A DNA stretch of 64,000 nucleotides from Pseudomonas monteilii NBRC 103158 = DSM 14164. GTDB lineage: Bacteria; Pseudomonadota; Gammaproteobacteria; Pseudomonadales; Pseudomonadaceae. The first letter of the stretch is position 1. Every line of letters starts with the position of its first letter. The notes under the pieces were generated by a model. It saw only the letters and a list, made by a program, of their open reading frames with translations, did not search any database and had not been told where the DNA came from. Position numbers and translations under genes: made by a program. The DNA lies in contig NZ_BBIS01000044.1 of NCBI RefSeq assembly GCF_000730605.1, positions 28,589 through 92,588 on the forward strand. The letters run 5' to 3'. Shown piece by piece: positions 1 to 8,235 of this stretch.

Positions 1-105
1 TGCTGGGGTGGCGGCGCGGTAGTGGCTGACTCCGAATGGCAGGCCGAATATGAAGAGTCGATCGCCAAAGTGCGGGTGTTGATGCAGACCTTGCAGGGCT
101 TGTGA
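1..105 (+). CDS. pabB: Aminodeoxychorismate synthase component I, C-terminal end (partial)
   Basis: The window opens inside a reading frame whose last 34 residues begin CWGGGAVVADS and end in TLQGL before a TGA at 103-105. This resembles the C-terminal end of chorismate-binding enzymes (PabB/TrpE family), where a GGxxVxDS segment forms part of the active site. PabB makes 4-amino-4-deoxychorismate for folate synthesis. Only the tail is visible, so the choice of PabB over another chorismate-binding enzyme relies on recalled gene order, with pabB next to cysH in P. putida. Confidence 0.7.
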   Translation, partial: CWGGGAVVADSEWQAEYEESIAKVRVLMQTLQGL

Positions 106-184
106 GTCCGTCTAGCCCGCGTTTTTTTGTTACCATCACCTTACTACGAGCGCACAGCGCCACAGCCAAGATGGAAACCGCCTG

Positions 185-919
185 ATGAGCCAACCCTTCG
201 ACGTCGCCGCCCTGGCCGCGACCTATGCCAACAAGTCCCCGCAGGACATCCTCAAGCTTGCCTTCGAGCACTTTGGTGATGACCTGTGGATCTCCTTCAG
301 CGGCGCCGAGGACGTGGTGCTGGTCGACATGGCCTGGAAGCTGAACAAGCAGGTCAAGGTGTTCAGCCTCGACACTGGCCGACTGCACCCGGAGACCTAC
401 CGGTTCATCAACCAGGTGCGCGAGCAGTACAACCTGCCAATCGAAATCCTCAGCCCGGACCGCGACAGGCTTGACCCGTTCGTGAAAGAAAAGGGCCTGT
501 TCAGCTTCTACAAGGACGGCCACGGCGAGTGCTGCGGCATCCGCAAGATCGAGCCGCTGCGCCGCAAGCTGGCTACCGTTAGCGCCTGGGCCACCGGCCA
601 GCGCCGCGACCAGAGCCCGGGCACCCGCAGCCAGGTAGCGGCACTGGAAATCGACAGCGCCTTCTCCACACCCGAGCGCACCCTGTACAAGTTCAACCCG
701 CTGGCGCAGATGAGCAGCGAGGAAGTGTGGGGTTATATCCGTATGCTTGAGCTGCCGTACAACAGCCTGCATGAGCGCGGCTTCATCAGCATTGGCTGCG
801 AGCCTTGCACCCGGCCGGTGCTGCCGAACCAGCATGAGCGCGAGGGGCGCTGGTGGTGGGAAGAGTCGACACAGAAGGAATGCGGGTTGCACGCGGGCAA
901 CCTGATCAGCAAGGCTTGA
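185..919 (+). CDS. cysH: Adenosine 5'-phosphosulfate (APS) reductase CysH
   Basis: CysH reduces activated sulfate to sulfite in assimilatory cysteine synthesis in the cytosol. The 244-residue protein has the PAPS-reductase fold with an FSGAEDVVLVDM nucleotide-binding loop near residue 38. It carries Cys116-Cys117 and a Cys205-x-x-Cys208 pair, the four ligands of the [4Fe-4S] cluster that marks the APS-using (bacterial/plant-type) enzyme rather than the E. coli PAPS-type enzyme. The catalytic Cys233 lies in a KECGLH motif near the C-terminus. The ATG at 185 follows GGAAACCGCCTG. The gene is convergent with cysB, its expected activator. Confidence 0.95.
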   Translation: MSQPFDVAALAATYANKSPQDILKLAFEHFGDDLWISFSGAEDVVLVDMAWKLNKQVKVFSLDTGRLHPETYRFINQVREQYNLPIEILSPDRDRLDPFVKEKGLFSFYKDGHGECCGIRKIEPLRRKLATVSAWATGQRRDQSPGTRSQVAALEIDSAFSTPERTLYKFNPLAQMSSEEVWGYIRMLELPYNSLHERGFISIGCEPCTRPVLPNQHEREGRWWWEESTQKECGLHAGNLISKA

Positions 920-924
920 AATAA

Positions 925-947
925 CCGGGGCTGTTTTGCAGCCCCGG
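925..947. terminator. Hairpin between convergent cysH and cysB
   Basis: A 9-bp stem CCGGGGCTG/CAGCCCCGG with a 5-nt loop sits in the 38-bp gap between the two convergent stop codons. It lacks a good U-tract on either strand, so it may be an mRNA 3'-end structure rather than an efficient intrinsic terminator. Confidence 0.55.
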
Positions 948-957
948 CATTCTTGAA

Positions 958-1932
958 TCAGTGCACCGGCAGTTCGACACCTTCGAACAGCTCTTCCAAC
1001 TCCTGCTTGTTATGGCACTGAATGGCCTTGGCCATCACTTCGCGGGTCAGGTGCGGAGCGAACTTCTCGATGAAGTCGCACATGAAGCCACGCAGGAAGG
1101 TGCCACGGCGGAAGCCGATCTTCGTGATACTGGCCTCGAACAGCTCGCTGGCATCCAGCGCCACCAGGTCGCTATCGAGCTTGGCATCCACAGCCATGCC
1201 CGCGACGATACCCACGCCCAGCCCCAGGCGCACATAGGTCTTGATAACGTCAGCGTCGGCCGCGGTGAACACCACTTTCGGCGTGAGGCCGCGGTGGTTG
1301 AACGCTTCGTCCAGCTTCGAGCGCCCGGTAAAACCGAACACATAGGTAACGATCGGGTATTCGGCAACCGCTTCCAGAGTGAGTTTCGGCAGCTTGGCCA
1401 GCGGGTGACCCTGCGGCACCACCACGCAACGGTTCCACTTGTAGCACGGCATCATGATCAGGTCGCCGAACAGCTCAAGGGCCTCGGTGGCGATGGCGAA
1501 GTCTACCGTGCCGTCTGCTGCCATCTCGGCGATCTGCATGGGCGAACCCTGGTGCATATGCAGGGACACTTCCGGATACTGCTTGATGAAGCTGCTGATC
1601 ACCGGCGGCAAGGCATAGCGCGCCTGGGTGTGGGTGGTGGCGATGGACAGCGTGCCCTTCTTCTCGTTAGAGAACTCCTGGGCAATCTGCTTGATGCTTT
1701 CGACTTTGCGCAGGATTTCGCCAGCGGTATTGATGATGCGCTCGCCGGCCGGCGTGACGCGGGTCAGGTGCTTGCCGCTACGCGCAAAGACTTCAACACC
1801 CAATTCGTCTTCGAGCAGGCGGATCTGCTTGCTGATACCTGGCTGGGAGGTATACAGGCTCTGCGCCGTCGCGGAGACGTTGAGGTCATGGTGCGCCACT
1901 TCCCAGATGTAGCGCAGTTGTTGAAGCTTCAT
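958..1932 (-). CDS. cysB: LysR-family regulator CysB
   Basis: A 324-residue LysR-type regulator with an N-terminal winged HTH (MKLQQLRYIWEVAHHDLNVS, then TSQPGISKQIRLLEDELG) and a substrate-binding-like effector domain. The sequence matches CysB, the activator of sulfate and organosulfur assimilation that responds to N-acetylserine/O-acetylserine and sulfate/thiosulfate. Its length equals that of CysB. Position next to cysH supports the call. The ATG at 1932 is the only sensible start. The AT-rich region upstream has an inverted repeat that could be an autoregulatory site. Confidence 0.95.
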   Translation of the reverse strand: MKLQQLRYIWEVAHHDLNVSATAQSLYTSQPGISKQIRLLEDELGVEVFARSGKHLTRVTPAGERIINTAGEILRKVESIKQIAQEFSNEKKGTLSIATTHTQARYALPPVISSFIKQYPEVSLHMHQGSPMQIAEMAADGTVDFAIATEALELFGDLIMMPCYKWNRCVVVPQGHPLAKLPKLTLEAVAEYPIVTYVFGFTGRSKLDEAFNHRGLTPKVVFTAADADVIKTYVRLGLGVGIVAGMAVDAKLDSDLVALDASELFEASITKIGFRRGTFLRGFMCDFIEKFAPHLTREVMAKAIQCHNKQELEELFEGVELPVH

Positions 1933-1994
1933 AGGTTCCCCTCGGTTCAGCGATGAGTCCGCGGCAGCAGGCAGCGACGATATATAACTATATT

Positions 1995-2021
1995 AGTGGT
2001 TCTGGAAATAAATCTAGAACT
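1995..2021 (-). promoter_or_regulatory. Candidate operator upstream of cysB
   Basis: In the AT-rich stretch 65-90 bp upstream of the cysB start, GGTTCT (1998-2003) and AGAACT (2016-2021) form an inverted repeat with a 12-nt AT-rich spacer. CysB homologues are autoregulated and bind weakly conserved AT-rich sites, so this is a plausible but unproven autoregulatory element. Confidence 0.3.
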
Positions 2022-2061
2022 ATTTTGTTACATGCCCCCCGGAAACAGCCTACAGTCATCT

Positions 2062-2559
2062 TCATGCCTTCCTACGCCCCAAGTGCTGCGCCAACGGCAC
2101 CATGTACACCGGCACCGGCGACAGCTGCAGCAGCCGAACCGCCGTTCGCCCCAGGGGTACATCCACGCCGGCACCGGCGCTGTGGCTGCCGAAAATCAGC
2201 AGGTCGACACTCAACCGCTGTGCCTGATCAAGGATTACCTGCGCGGGGTCACCCTGGCGTACCCGCACCGCCTTGATAACCGCGAGGTCGGCCTCCTCAC
2301 CCAGCTCATCACGAAAGTTTTCCAGCACGCGCTGCTCGATGTTGGCCATCACCGTGTTCACGCCTTGGCTGTGCAACTGGTCGAGCGTCTGCTCATCAAG
2401 GTAGCTTTGCAGGAGGGATTCGGCGAACTGCCCCATGGGTTCCACCGCATGGATCACATACAACTCGGCATTGAACGTACGCGCCAGGGCCAGCGCGTGT
2501 TGCATCACAAAAGGTGCGTAGACACCGAGGTCGGTGGCGTACAGCATGGAGCGGATCAT
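2062..2559 (-). CDS. Universal stress protein (UspA family)
   Basis: A 165-residue protein starting MIRSMLYATDLGVYAP with a typical Usp N-terminal strand and acidic residue, an ELYVIHAVEP second strand, and a C-terminal DLLIFGSHSAGAG...LGRTAVRLL segment. That last segment loosely resembles the ATP-binding G-x2-G-x9-G(S/T) motif but is not perfect. The start at 2559 is preceded by GAGGAGG; a frame extension to 2592 lacks a ribosome site. Usp proteins are cytosolic stress-survival factors; the specific role here cannot be deduced. It is likely monocistronic. Confidence 0.85.
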   Translation of the reverse strand: MIRSMLYATDLGVYAPFVMQHALALARTFNAELYVIHAVEPMGQFAESLLQSYLDEQTLDQLHSQGVNTVMANIEQRVLENFRDELGEEADLAVIKAVRVRQGDPAQVILDQAQRLSVDLLIFGSHSAGAGVDVPLGRTAVRLLQLSPVPVYMVPLAQHLGRRKA

Positions 2560-2605
2560 TCGACCTCCTCGACTGCCGCAGCGGCAGAGCAAGCTTCAGC
2601 TTAGC

Positions 2606-2641
2606 AGCGCGCCGGATGCACGCTTTGCCGTCCGGCGCGCT
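2606..2641 (-). terminator. Hairpin downstream of the ketopantoate reductase-like gene
   Basis: An 11-bp perfect GC-rich stem (AGCGCGCCGGA/TCCGGCGCGCT) with a 14-nt loop lies between the 2684-3631 gene and the stress-protein gene, both on the minus strand. It has no U-tract; it may stop or stabilise the upstream transcript. Confidence 0.45.
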
Positions 2642-2683
2642 ACTGGCGCGGGCTGAAGCGCCCAGCCGAGGTCAGTGCCGCCC

Positions 2684-3631
2684 TCAGTGAGGCCGGTGGT
2701 TGCTGTCGAGAAAGCTCAGCGCCTGATAGAGCATTTCCATACGCGGCAAGCAGCAGCCTGCCGCACGCGCACGTGCCAGCGGCTCGGCATAGATAGCCTG
2801 CAACTCCAGTGGGCGCTTGAACGTATGGTCGTGATACATGCTTGGCCAGTAGTCGGGCATGCGCTCGGTCACCTGGAGCAAGTGCTCGGCATAGCCCTCG
2901 GGCAACACGTGGCCACAGGCTGCAGCGCCCTGCACCACCTCGGCCATCAGTGCCTGGATGAGATCACGGCTGTGACTGTCTGCCATCAGCGGCGTGGTGC
3001 TGGCCCCCAGCAGCACCGACAGACCATTGTAAGGCACGTTCCACACCAGCTTCTGCCAGCGCGCCGAGTCGAGATTTGGCATGGCCTGCGAATCGATGCC
3101 CGCGCGTTTGAACAACGCCACCCCTTCACCGACCAGCGCAGCACCGCCGTCACTTGCCGGCCCACTGTGGTAACCCAGGTTGACAGCCCCGAGTGCCTGA
3201 TGGCGGATCACACCTGGCGCATGACGGTTGACGCAGATGAAGCACAGGCCGCCCAGCAGATGCATGTCGCTACGCAAGGCAGGGCGCAATTGCTCCTCCA
3301 CCCCCAGGCCGTTCTGCAGCAGTACGACCTTGGCGCCGGGTGCGGCGGCCTGCACGATCAGAGGTGCGAGCTGATCATTGCTGGTGGCCTTGGCACCGAT
3401 CAGCAACCAGTCGCAAGGCGGCATGTCGGCGGCACTGGCATAGGCGTGCACCTGCATCTGCAACGCACCATGCACGTCACTGTCCAGGGTCAGCCCTTGC
3501 TCACTGACGGCCTGGTACTCGCTGCGCAACAGAAAATGCACATCGAAACCGGCCCGGGCCAGCATCAACCCATAAAAGCCGCCGATGGCGCCACTGCCGA
3601 TGATACCGATGCGAGGGGTGTGCGGATGCAT
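2684..3631 (-). CDS. 2-dehydropantoate 2-reductase family protein
   Basis: A 315-residue ApbA/PanE-type oxidoreductase that would reduce 2-dehydropantoate to pantoate with NADPH. The N-terminus reads RIGIIGSGAIGGFYG, a Rossmann GxGxxG at residues 12-17. The C-terminal helical domain carries the conserved WQKLVWNVPYN segment, with the catalytic-type Lys and the Asn. The start at 3631 has GGAG 8 nt upstream; a longer frame to 3751 has no such site. Pseudomonads often carry several paralogues of this family, so assignment to pantothenate synthesis itself is uncertain. Confidence 0.85.
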   Translation of the reverse strand: MHPHTPRIGIIGSGAIGGFYGLMLARAGFDVHFLLRSEYQAVSEQGLTLDSDVHGALQMQVHAYASAADMPPCDWLLIGAKATSNDQLAPLIVQAAAPGAKVVLLQNGLGVEEQLRPALRSDMHLLGGLCFICVNRHAPGVIRHQALGAVNLGYHSGPASDGGAALVGEGVALFKRAGIDSQAMPNLDSARWQKLVWNVPYNGLSVLLGASTTPLMADSHSRDLIQALMAEVVQGAAACGHVLPEGYAEHLLQVTERMPDYWPSMYHDHTFKRPLELQAIYAEPLARARAAGCCLPRMEMLYQALSFLDSNHRPH

Positions 3632-3863
3632 GCCGATCTCCGAGTATGAAGTCAGCCCTCTTTTTACACAGGTTACGCAGCGCTGGGCAGCCCATTCGCG
3701 CTCAACGCACTCGATCAGGGAAAAACCCCACAATGACTGGGCCAAACCCATTGTCGCGCCACCTGTAACGCGCTAAGGTTCGGCTCCCCGCTGCGAATAT
3801 TCTTGCTGCTGGGCCGCACGGGGATAGCTGGCGGCCGGCACCCGTGACCTGACGAGTAACACG

Positions 3864-4940
3864 ATGGCTGATTTACCGATCGATGACTTGAACGTTGCCT
3901 CCAACGAGACCCTGATCACCCCCGATCAGCTCAAGAAGGAAATCCCCCTCAGCGCCAAGGCCCTGCAGACCGTGACTGCCGGCCGTGAAGTGGTGCGCAA
4001 TATTCTCGACGGCAAGGACCATCGCCTGTTCGTCGTGGTCGGCCCTTGCTCCATCCACGACATCAAGGCCGCCCACGAGTACGCCGAGCGCCTGAAGGTG
4101 CTGGCCGAAGAAGTGTCCGATACGCTGTACCTGGTCATGCGCGTGTACTTCGAAAAGCCACGCACAACCGTGGGCTGGAAAGGCCTGATCAACGACCCGT
4201 ACCTGGATGATTCGTTCAAGATCCAGGACGGCCTGCACATTGGCCGTCAGCTGCTGCTGGACCTGGCCGAGATGGGCCTGCCGACCGCCACCGAGGCGCT
4301 CGACCCGATTTCCCCGCAATACCTGCAAGACCTGATCAGCTGGTCGGCCATCGGCGCCCGCACCACCGAATCGCAAACCCACCGCGAGATGGCCTCGGGC
4401 CTGTCTTCGGCGGTTGGCTTCAAGAACGGCACCGACGGCGGCCTGACCGTTGCCATCAACGCCTTGCAGTCGGTCTCCAAGCCACACCGCTTCCTCGGCA
4501 TCAACCAGGAAGGCGGCGTGTCGATCGTCACCACCAAGGGCAACCCTTACGGCCACGTGGTACTTCGCGGCGGCAACGGCAAGCCGAACTACGACTCGGT
4601 CAGCGTCGCCCTGTGCGAGCAGGACCTGGCCAAGGCCAAGATCAAGGCCAACATCATGGTCGATTGCAGCCACGCCAACTCCAACAAGGACCCTGCCCTG
4701 CAACCGCTGGTGATGGAGAACGTTGCCAACCAGATCCTCGAAGGCAACCAGTCGATCATCGGCCTGATGGTCGAGAGCCACCTGAACTGGGGCTGCCAGT
4801 CGATCCCGAAAAACCTGGAAGAGTTGCAGTATGGCGTCTCGATCACCGATGCCTGCATCGACTGGTCGGCTACCGAGAAAACCCTGCGCAGCATGCGTAC
4901 CAAGCTCAAGGATGTGCTACCGCAGCGTAAGCGCGGCTGA
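3864..4940 (+). CDS. aroF: 3-deoxy-7-phosphoheptulonate (DAHP) synthase, class I
   Basis: Catalyses condensation of phosphoenolpyruvate and erythrose-4-phosphate, the first step of the shikimate pathway. The 358-residue protein has the class I alpha hallmarks: VVGPCSIHD, RVYFEKPRTTVGWKG (substrate-binding Arg/Lys), SAIGARTTESQTHREMASG, FKNGTDG and the metal-binding VDCSHANSNKD. In P. putida this position holds the tyrosine-type isozyme (aroF-I), but feedback specificity cannot be read with certainty from sequence alone. It is followed by an intrinsic terminator and is probably monocistronic. Confidence 0.93.
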   Translation: MADLPIDDLNVASNETLITPDQLKKEIPLSAKALQTVTAGREVVRNILDGKDHRLFVVVGPCSIHDIKAAHEYAERLKVLAEEVSDTLYLVMRVYFEKPRTTVGWKGLINDPYLDDSFKIQDGLHIGRQLLLDLAEMGLPTATEALDPISPQYLQDLISWSAIGARTTESQTHREMASGLSSAVGFKNGTDGGLTVAINALQSVSKPHRFLGINQEGGVSIVTTKGNPYGHVVLRGGNGKPNYDSVSVALCEQDLAKAKIKANIMVDCSHANSNKDPALQPLVMENVANQILEGNQSIIGLMVESHLNWGCQSIPKNLEELQYGVSITDACIDWSATEKTLRSMRTKLKDVLPQRKRG

Positions 4941-4956
4941 GCATTGCAATAAACAA

Positions 4957-4985
4957 AACGCCGGGCATTGCCCGGCGTTTTTGTA
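4957..4985 (+). terminator. Intrinsic terminator of aroF
   Basis: AACGCCGGGC-ATT-GCCCGGCGTTTTT: a 9-10-bp GC-rich stem, short loop and T-run 17 nt after the aroF stop. The A-rich left flank could also let it work for the convergent GNAT gene. Confidence 0.9.
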
Positions 4986-5004
4986 TCTGATGCCTTTCGG
5001 CAGC

Positions 5005-5286
5005 TCAGGCCTTGCTGGAATGCCGCTGCTGGCGCTCCATGTAGCGTTCCACGTACGAGCAGGAAGGAATGACCGTGTAACCCATTTGCTCGGCGTACGC
5101 CAAGGCCTGCTCGGTCAACGCGGCGGCAATCCCGCGGCCCCGCAAGGCGTTCGGCACGAAGGTACGATAGATGTCCAGCGTCTGCTTGCCCAGATCCATG
5201 TACGTCAGGTAGGCACGATGACCGTCCACGTTGGTCTCGAACTGATGACCGGCCTGGTCATGGTGGATGGTCAGCGCTTCGCTCAT
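5005..5286 (-). CDS. Small GNAT-family acetyltransferase (YidJ/GTL3-like)
   Basis: A 93-residue single-domain protein resembling the short N-acetyltransferase group. It has an edge strand ...NVDGHRAYLTYMDL, a VPNALRGRGIAAAL segment (the RGxGxA pyrophosphate-binding loop of acetyl-CoA) and a C-terminal VIPSCSYVERYMER motif typical of this small subfamily. The start at 5286 follows GAGGAG; the frame continues further upstream without a ribosome site. Substrate unknown. It is convergent with aroF and divergent from oprI. Confidence 0.8.
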   Translation of the reverse strand: MSEALTIHHDQAGHQFETNVDGHRAYLTYMDLGKQTLDIYRTFVPNALRGRGIAAALTEQALAYAEQMGYTVIPSCSYVERYMERQQRHSSKA

Positions 5287-5794
5287 CACTACTCCTCGCA
5301 GGTCTTCTCGGCAGACCCATACCTTCACCGATGGTGGTTTATCCGGCACAGAATCCTCTATGCCACCTGTTGCCCCTACGACCTCTGGACGATTGCAATC
5401 GTTCGGATTCTCTGGCACTCACAAGATAGTAGGCGCCGCAAACGGGATTGCTCAAGGTGGTAGCGGCTAAAAATGGCGAAAATGCCCGGAATGCGACTCT
5501 TCCCTGCACGTTCAACAGCCACCGGATGTTGTAGGGCTTAAGACGTCGAAGGACAGTTAAAGTCACCCTTAGTTCAACAAAAAAGTTCCTGTAGTACAAC
5601 CGCTTGCGAACCCTGCACGTTTTTTTCACACACGCGCCGCAAATCTTGTCGGCACGGCGTCAAGCAACATTTTTTTTGCAGTTCTTGCGCTCAGTCAGTT
5701 TACTTACTACAAGTAATGGGTACTATGTACGCCGGCCAGTTTCTCTTTTCCTGAGAGATGGCTATTTAATAGAAAGTCCTTGAAGGGGAACACG
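5287..5794. other. 508-bp non-coding region between GNAT gene and oprI
   Basis: No credible gene is seen. The right two-thirds is AT-rich with T-tracts (around 5618-5630 and 5670-5676) and should hold the strong oprI promoter. A weak sigma70-like pair, TTGCGC then TACAAG 17 nt later, lies near 5684-5712 but I cannot fix the start site. The left part must contain the GNAT promoter. The length leaves room for a long leader or a small RNA, neither of which I can demonstrate. Confidence 0.5.
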
Positions 5795-6046
5795 ATGAAC
5801 AACGTTCTGAAATTCTCTGCTCTGGCTCTGGCCGCAGTTCTGGCTACCGGTTGCAGCAGCGTATCCAAAGAAACCGAAGCTCGTCTGACTGCGACTGAAG
5901 ACGCAGCAGCTCGCGCTCAAGCTCGTGCTGACGAAGCCTACCGTAAGGCTGACGACGCACTGGCAGCCGCTCAGAAGGCTCAGCAGACCGCTGACGAAGC
6001 CAACGAGCGCGCTCTGCGTATGCTGGACAAAGCCAGCCGCAAGTAA
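5795..6046 (+). CDS. oprI: Major outer membrane lipoprotein OprI (Lpp-like)
   Basis: An 83-residue Pseudomonas OprI. A short signal peptide MNNVLKFSALALAAVLATGC ends in a lipobox with the lipidated Cys20. It is followed by an Ala/Gln/Glu-rich coiled-coil helix and the C-terminal RMLDKASRK, whose last Lys can be cross-linked to peptidoglycan. It anchors the outer membrane to the wall and is one of the most abundant cell proteins. The ATG at 5795 follows GAAGGGG; a TTG at 5780 is in frame but unnecessary. Codon use is notably biased, as expected for very high expression, and a strong terminator follows. Confidence 0.97.
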   Translation: MNNVLKFSALALAAVLATGCSSVSKETEARLTATEDAAARAQARADEAYRKADDALAAAQKAQQTADEANERALRMLDKASRK

Positions 6047-6068
6047 TAATCCTCACGGATTGTTATGG

Positions 6069-6098
6069 AGCCGACCCACTTGTGGGTCGGCTTTTTTA
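6069..6098 (+). terminator. Intrinsic terminator of oprI
   Basis: AGCCGACCCA-CTTG-TGGGTCGGCT followed by TTTTTT, 22 nt after the oprI stop. A long GC-rich stem and T-run make this a strong terminator. Confidence 0.92.
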
Positions 6099-6178
6099 TT
6101 GCCTGTAAACAAGCCAAACGCGCCCCGCAGATACGAAAAGGCCCGCACTAAGGCGGGCCCGGGTGTGTCGCGAATACC

Positions 6179-7156
6179 TTACTGCAGTTCGGGCGGTATG
6201 CTCGTCACCATCGGCGCATTGCCCTGGTTTTGCACCGGCACGGCAATTTCTACCGGCATGCCATCTTCTGCAGCCACCACGTCACGCACCATGTCCCAGT
6301 TCATGCGCAGGTTGTTGGCAAGGTCTTCCCGCTTGAGCAAGGCGTTGATAACCGCAGTGTGTTTGTCGACCACCGACGGGTTACCCTGGTCGTCCAGCGG
6401 CGTGTGCGCCTCCAGATAGACCTTGCCGCCACTGATACCGAACTTGTAGGGCTCGTTGATGATGCGTACCGGCGTACCGACCGGCACCATCTTCGACAGT
6501 TCCAGCACGTTGTTGTTGAGCATGCGGAAGCAACCGTGGCTGGTACGCATGCCGATGCCGAACTTCTTGTTCGACCCGTGGATCAGATAGCCCGGCACGC
6601 CCAAGGTGAACTTGAACGGCCCCAGCGGGTTATCCGGACCTGCTGGCACCACAGCCGGCAGGATGTCGCCGTCTGCGGCGTGTTCTTTACGGATAGAGGC
6701 AGGTGGCGTCCAGGTCGGGTTCGGCGTTTTGGCGGTGATCTTGGTGTTGGCGATCGGCGACCCCCACCCCTCACGTCCAATACCCAGCGGGAAGGTATGC
6801 ACTACGTTCTGCCCTTTCGGGAAGTAATACATACGGTACTCGGCCAGGTTGATGACGATACCTTCACGCGGGCCCGGCGGCAGGATGTAGCGGGTCGGCA
6901 GTATGATCTCGGTGCCGGCGCCCGGTAGCCACGGGTCGACGCCCGGGTTGGCGGCGATCATTTCCAGATAGCCGAGGTCGTTGGCGGTGCCGATGTCGGC
7001 GAACGTGTCCTCGTATTTGGCCTTGATCGTATGCACCTGGCCGACGATGTCTTCACCGGGCGGTGGCAGTGGCAATTCCAGCGCAGCAGCGGGGCCCGCT
7101 ACCAGCAGGGCGGCCAGGGACAGGCTACGGGTGACGACAGGAAAGCGCGGCAACAT
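6179..7156 (-). CDS. L,D-transpeptidase (YkuD domain), periplasmic
   Basis: A 325-residue exported protein with a signal peptide cleaved near AAALEL (residue 26). A LysM-like N-terminal stretch (residues 35-90) precedes a YkuD domain from about residue 96. The active-site signature is HGS at 193-195 and SHGCFR at 206-211, with the catalytic Cys209. Members form 3-3 peptidoglycan cross-links or attach Braun-type lipoproteins to meso-DAP. Proximity to oprI is suggestive of lipoprotein attachment, but that is inference. The start at 7156 has AAGGA 8 nt upstream. Confidence 0.9.
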   Translation of the reverse strand: MLPRFPVVTRSLSLAALLVAGPAAALELPLPPPGEDIVGQVHTIKAKYEDTFADIGTANDLGYLEMIAANPGVDPWLPGAGTEIILPTRYILPPGPREGIVINLAEYRMYYFPKGQNVVHTFPLGIGREGWGSPIANTKITAKTPNPTWTPPASIRKEHAADGDILPAVVPAGPDNPLGPFKFTLGVPGYLIHGSNKKFGIGMRTSHGCFRMLNNNVLELSKMVPVGTPVRIINEPYKFGISGGKVYLEAHTPLDDQGNPSVVDKHTAVINALLKREDLANNLRMNWDMVRDVVAAEDGMPVEIAVPVQNQGNAPMVTSIPPELQ

Positions 7157-7270
7157 CCGGTAAATCCTTCGAAAGATAGGTCAAGAGGAACGATTGTACA
7201 CCCGCCTCGATGCAAGCGGGAGGCATTGGCGCCCATGCAAGCGTTTCAGATGATGAAAGGTGCTTGCCGT

Positions 7271-7591
7271 TCAGCTGGCCTGCAGCTCTGGCCAGACTGG
7301 GCGCATGCCGCGCCGCTGGGCATCGAGGATGGCACGGCACAGGTCACACAGGCGGCTGTCACGGTAGATGGCACGCGGCACGGCCGACCAGCGCGGCTGC
7401 GCAGGCAGCAGGCCGCCGCACAAGGTGCGGTCTACCGGCACGCCCAGCTCAAGCTGGCGAGCCACCAGGTGAACGCGGATTTCCTGGCAGGCGAACAGGT
7501 CGAGCTGCTCATCGGGCTCGATCAGTTGGTAGGCATACAGGGACCAGGCAGGGCGCGGCATCGGGGGCACTCGAAACGGGGGGCGCAACAT
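7271..7591 (-). CDS. Conserved hypothetical protein with zinc-ribbon-like Cys/His pattern
   Basis: A 106-residue soluble protein (96 if it begins at the ATG at 7561) that I do not recognise by function. It has Cys35, a VHLVAR stretch with His41, TLCGG with Cys58 and a CDLC pair at Cys82/Cys85. This H...TxCG...CxxC spacing recalls small zinc-binding modules. Neither candidate start has a clear Shine-Dalgarno site. It follows tesA by 28 bp on the same strand, so translation may depend on the tesA transcript. Confidence 0.6.
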   Translation of the reverse strand: MLRPPFRVPPMPRPAWSLYAYQLIEPDEQLDLFACQEIRVHLVARQLELGVPVDRTLCGGLLPAQPRWSAVPRAIYRDSRLCDLCRAILDAQRRGMRPVWPELQAS

Positions 7592-7619
7592 TAGCCGAAA
7601 GCTGGCCCCGTTTAAAGCG

Positions 7620-8225
7620 TCAGAGCAAGGGTTTTATCGCTGGCCAGGCATTTTCCAGCAAGCGCTGCTGGGCACCCTGGGCCGGGTGGATGCCATCGGC
7701 TTGCATCAACTCAGGCACGCCCCCTATTCCTTCGAGGAAAAACGGCACCAATGGCACCTGTTTATCCGCCGCCAGCTGTTCATACACCTTGGCGAATGCG
7801 GTGGTATAGCGCACGCCATAATTGGGCGGCAGGCGCATGCCCAGCAGCACCACCTTGGCGCCGGCCTGGCGCGCGCTTTCAATCATCGAGGCAAGATTTT
7901 GTTGCAATTGCGCAGGCGGCTGCCCACGCAAGCCATCGTTACCGCCCAGCTCCAGCACCACCAGGCTCGGTTTATGGGCTGCAAGCAGCGCCGGCAGCCG
8001 CGCCTGGCCACCTGCACTGGTGTCACCGCTGATCGAGGCGTTGACCACTTTATCGTCGAAACCTTCGTCTTTAAGCCGGGTCTGCAACAAAGAGACCCAA
8101 CCCTGGCGGCTATCCAGGCCAAAACCGGCGCTGATACTATCGCCAACAATCAGCAGTGTTCCCGCCGCCGCGCTCTGGGCCAGGCAATACAGGGCCAGAC
8201 CGGCACTCAACCACCACACTCGCAT
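7620..8225 (-). CDS. tesA: Arylesterase / acyl-CoA thioesterase I (SGNH hydrolase)
   Basis: A 201-residue periplasmic GDSL hydrolase of the TesA group. A signal peptide (MRVWWLSAGLALYCLAQSAAA) precedes the catalytic block I GDSISAGFG, block III GGNDGLRG, and block V DGIHP with the Asp and His of the triad. Members hydrolyse acyl-CoAs, lysophospholipids and aryl esters. The start at 8225 is chosen because GGAG lies 8 nt upstream; a frame extension to 8306 would run into the divergent ABC gene. The arrangement divergent from an ABC ATPase/permease pair matches the tesA-ybbA-ybbP locus of enterobacteria. Confidence 0.92.
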   Translation of the reverse strand: MRVWWLSAGLALYCLAQSAAAGTLLIVGDSISAGFGLDSRQGWVSLLQTRLKDEGFDDKVVNASISGDTSAGGQARLPALLAAHKPSLVVLELGGNDGLRGQPPAQLQQNLASMIESARQAGAKVVLLGMRLPPNYGVRYTTAFAKVYEQLAADKQVPLVPFFLEGIGGVPELMQADGIHPAQGAQQRLLENAWPAIKPLL

Positions 8226-8235
8226 CGGATTCTCC

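Noticed and set aside
5339..5629. A 96-codon minus-strand frame in the oprI upstream region
   Set aside because: No ribosome site, no family resemblance, overlaps the GNAT gene region; treated as non-coding.
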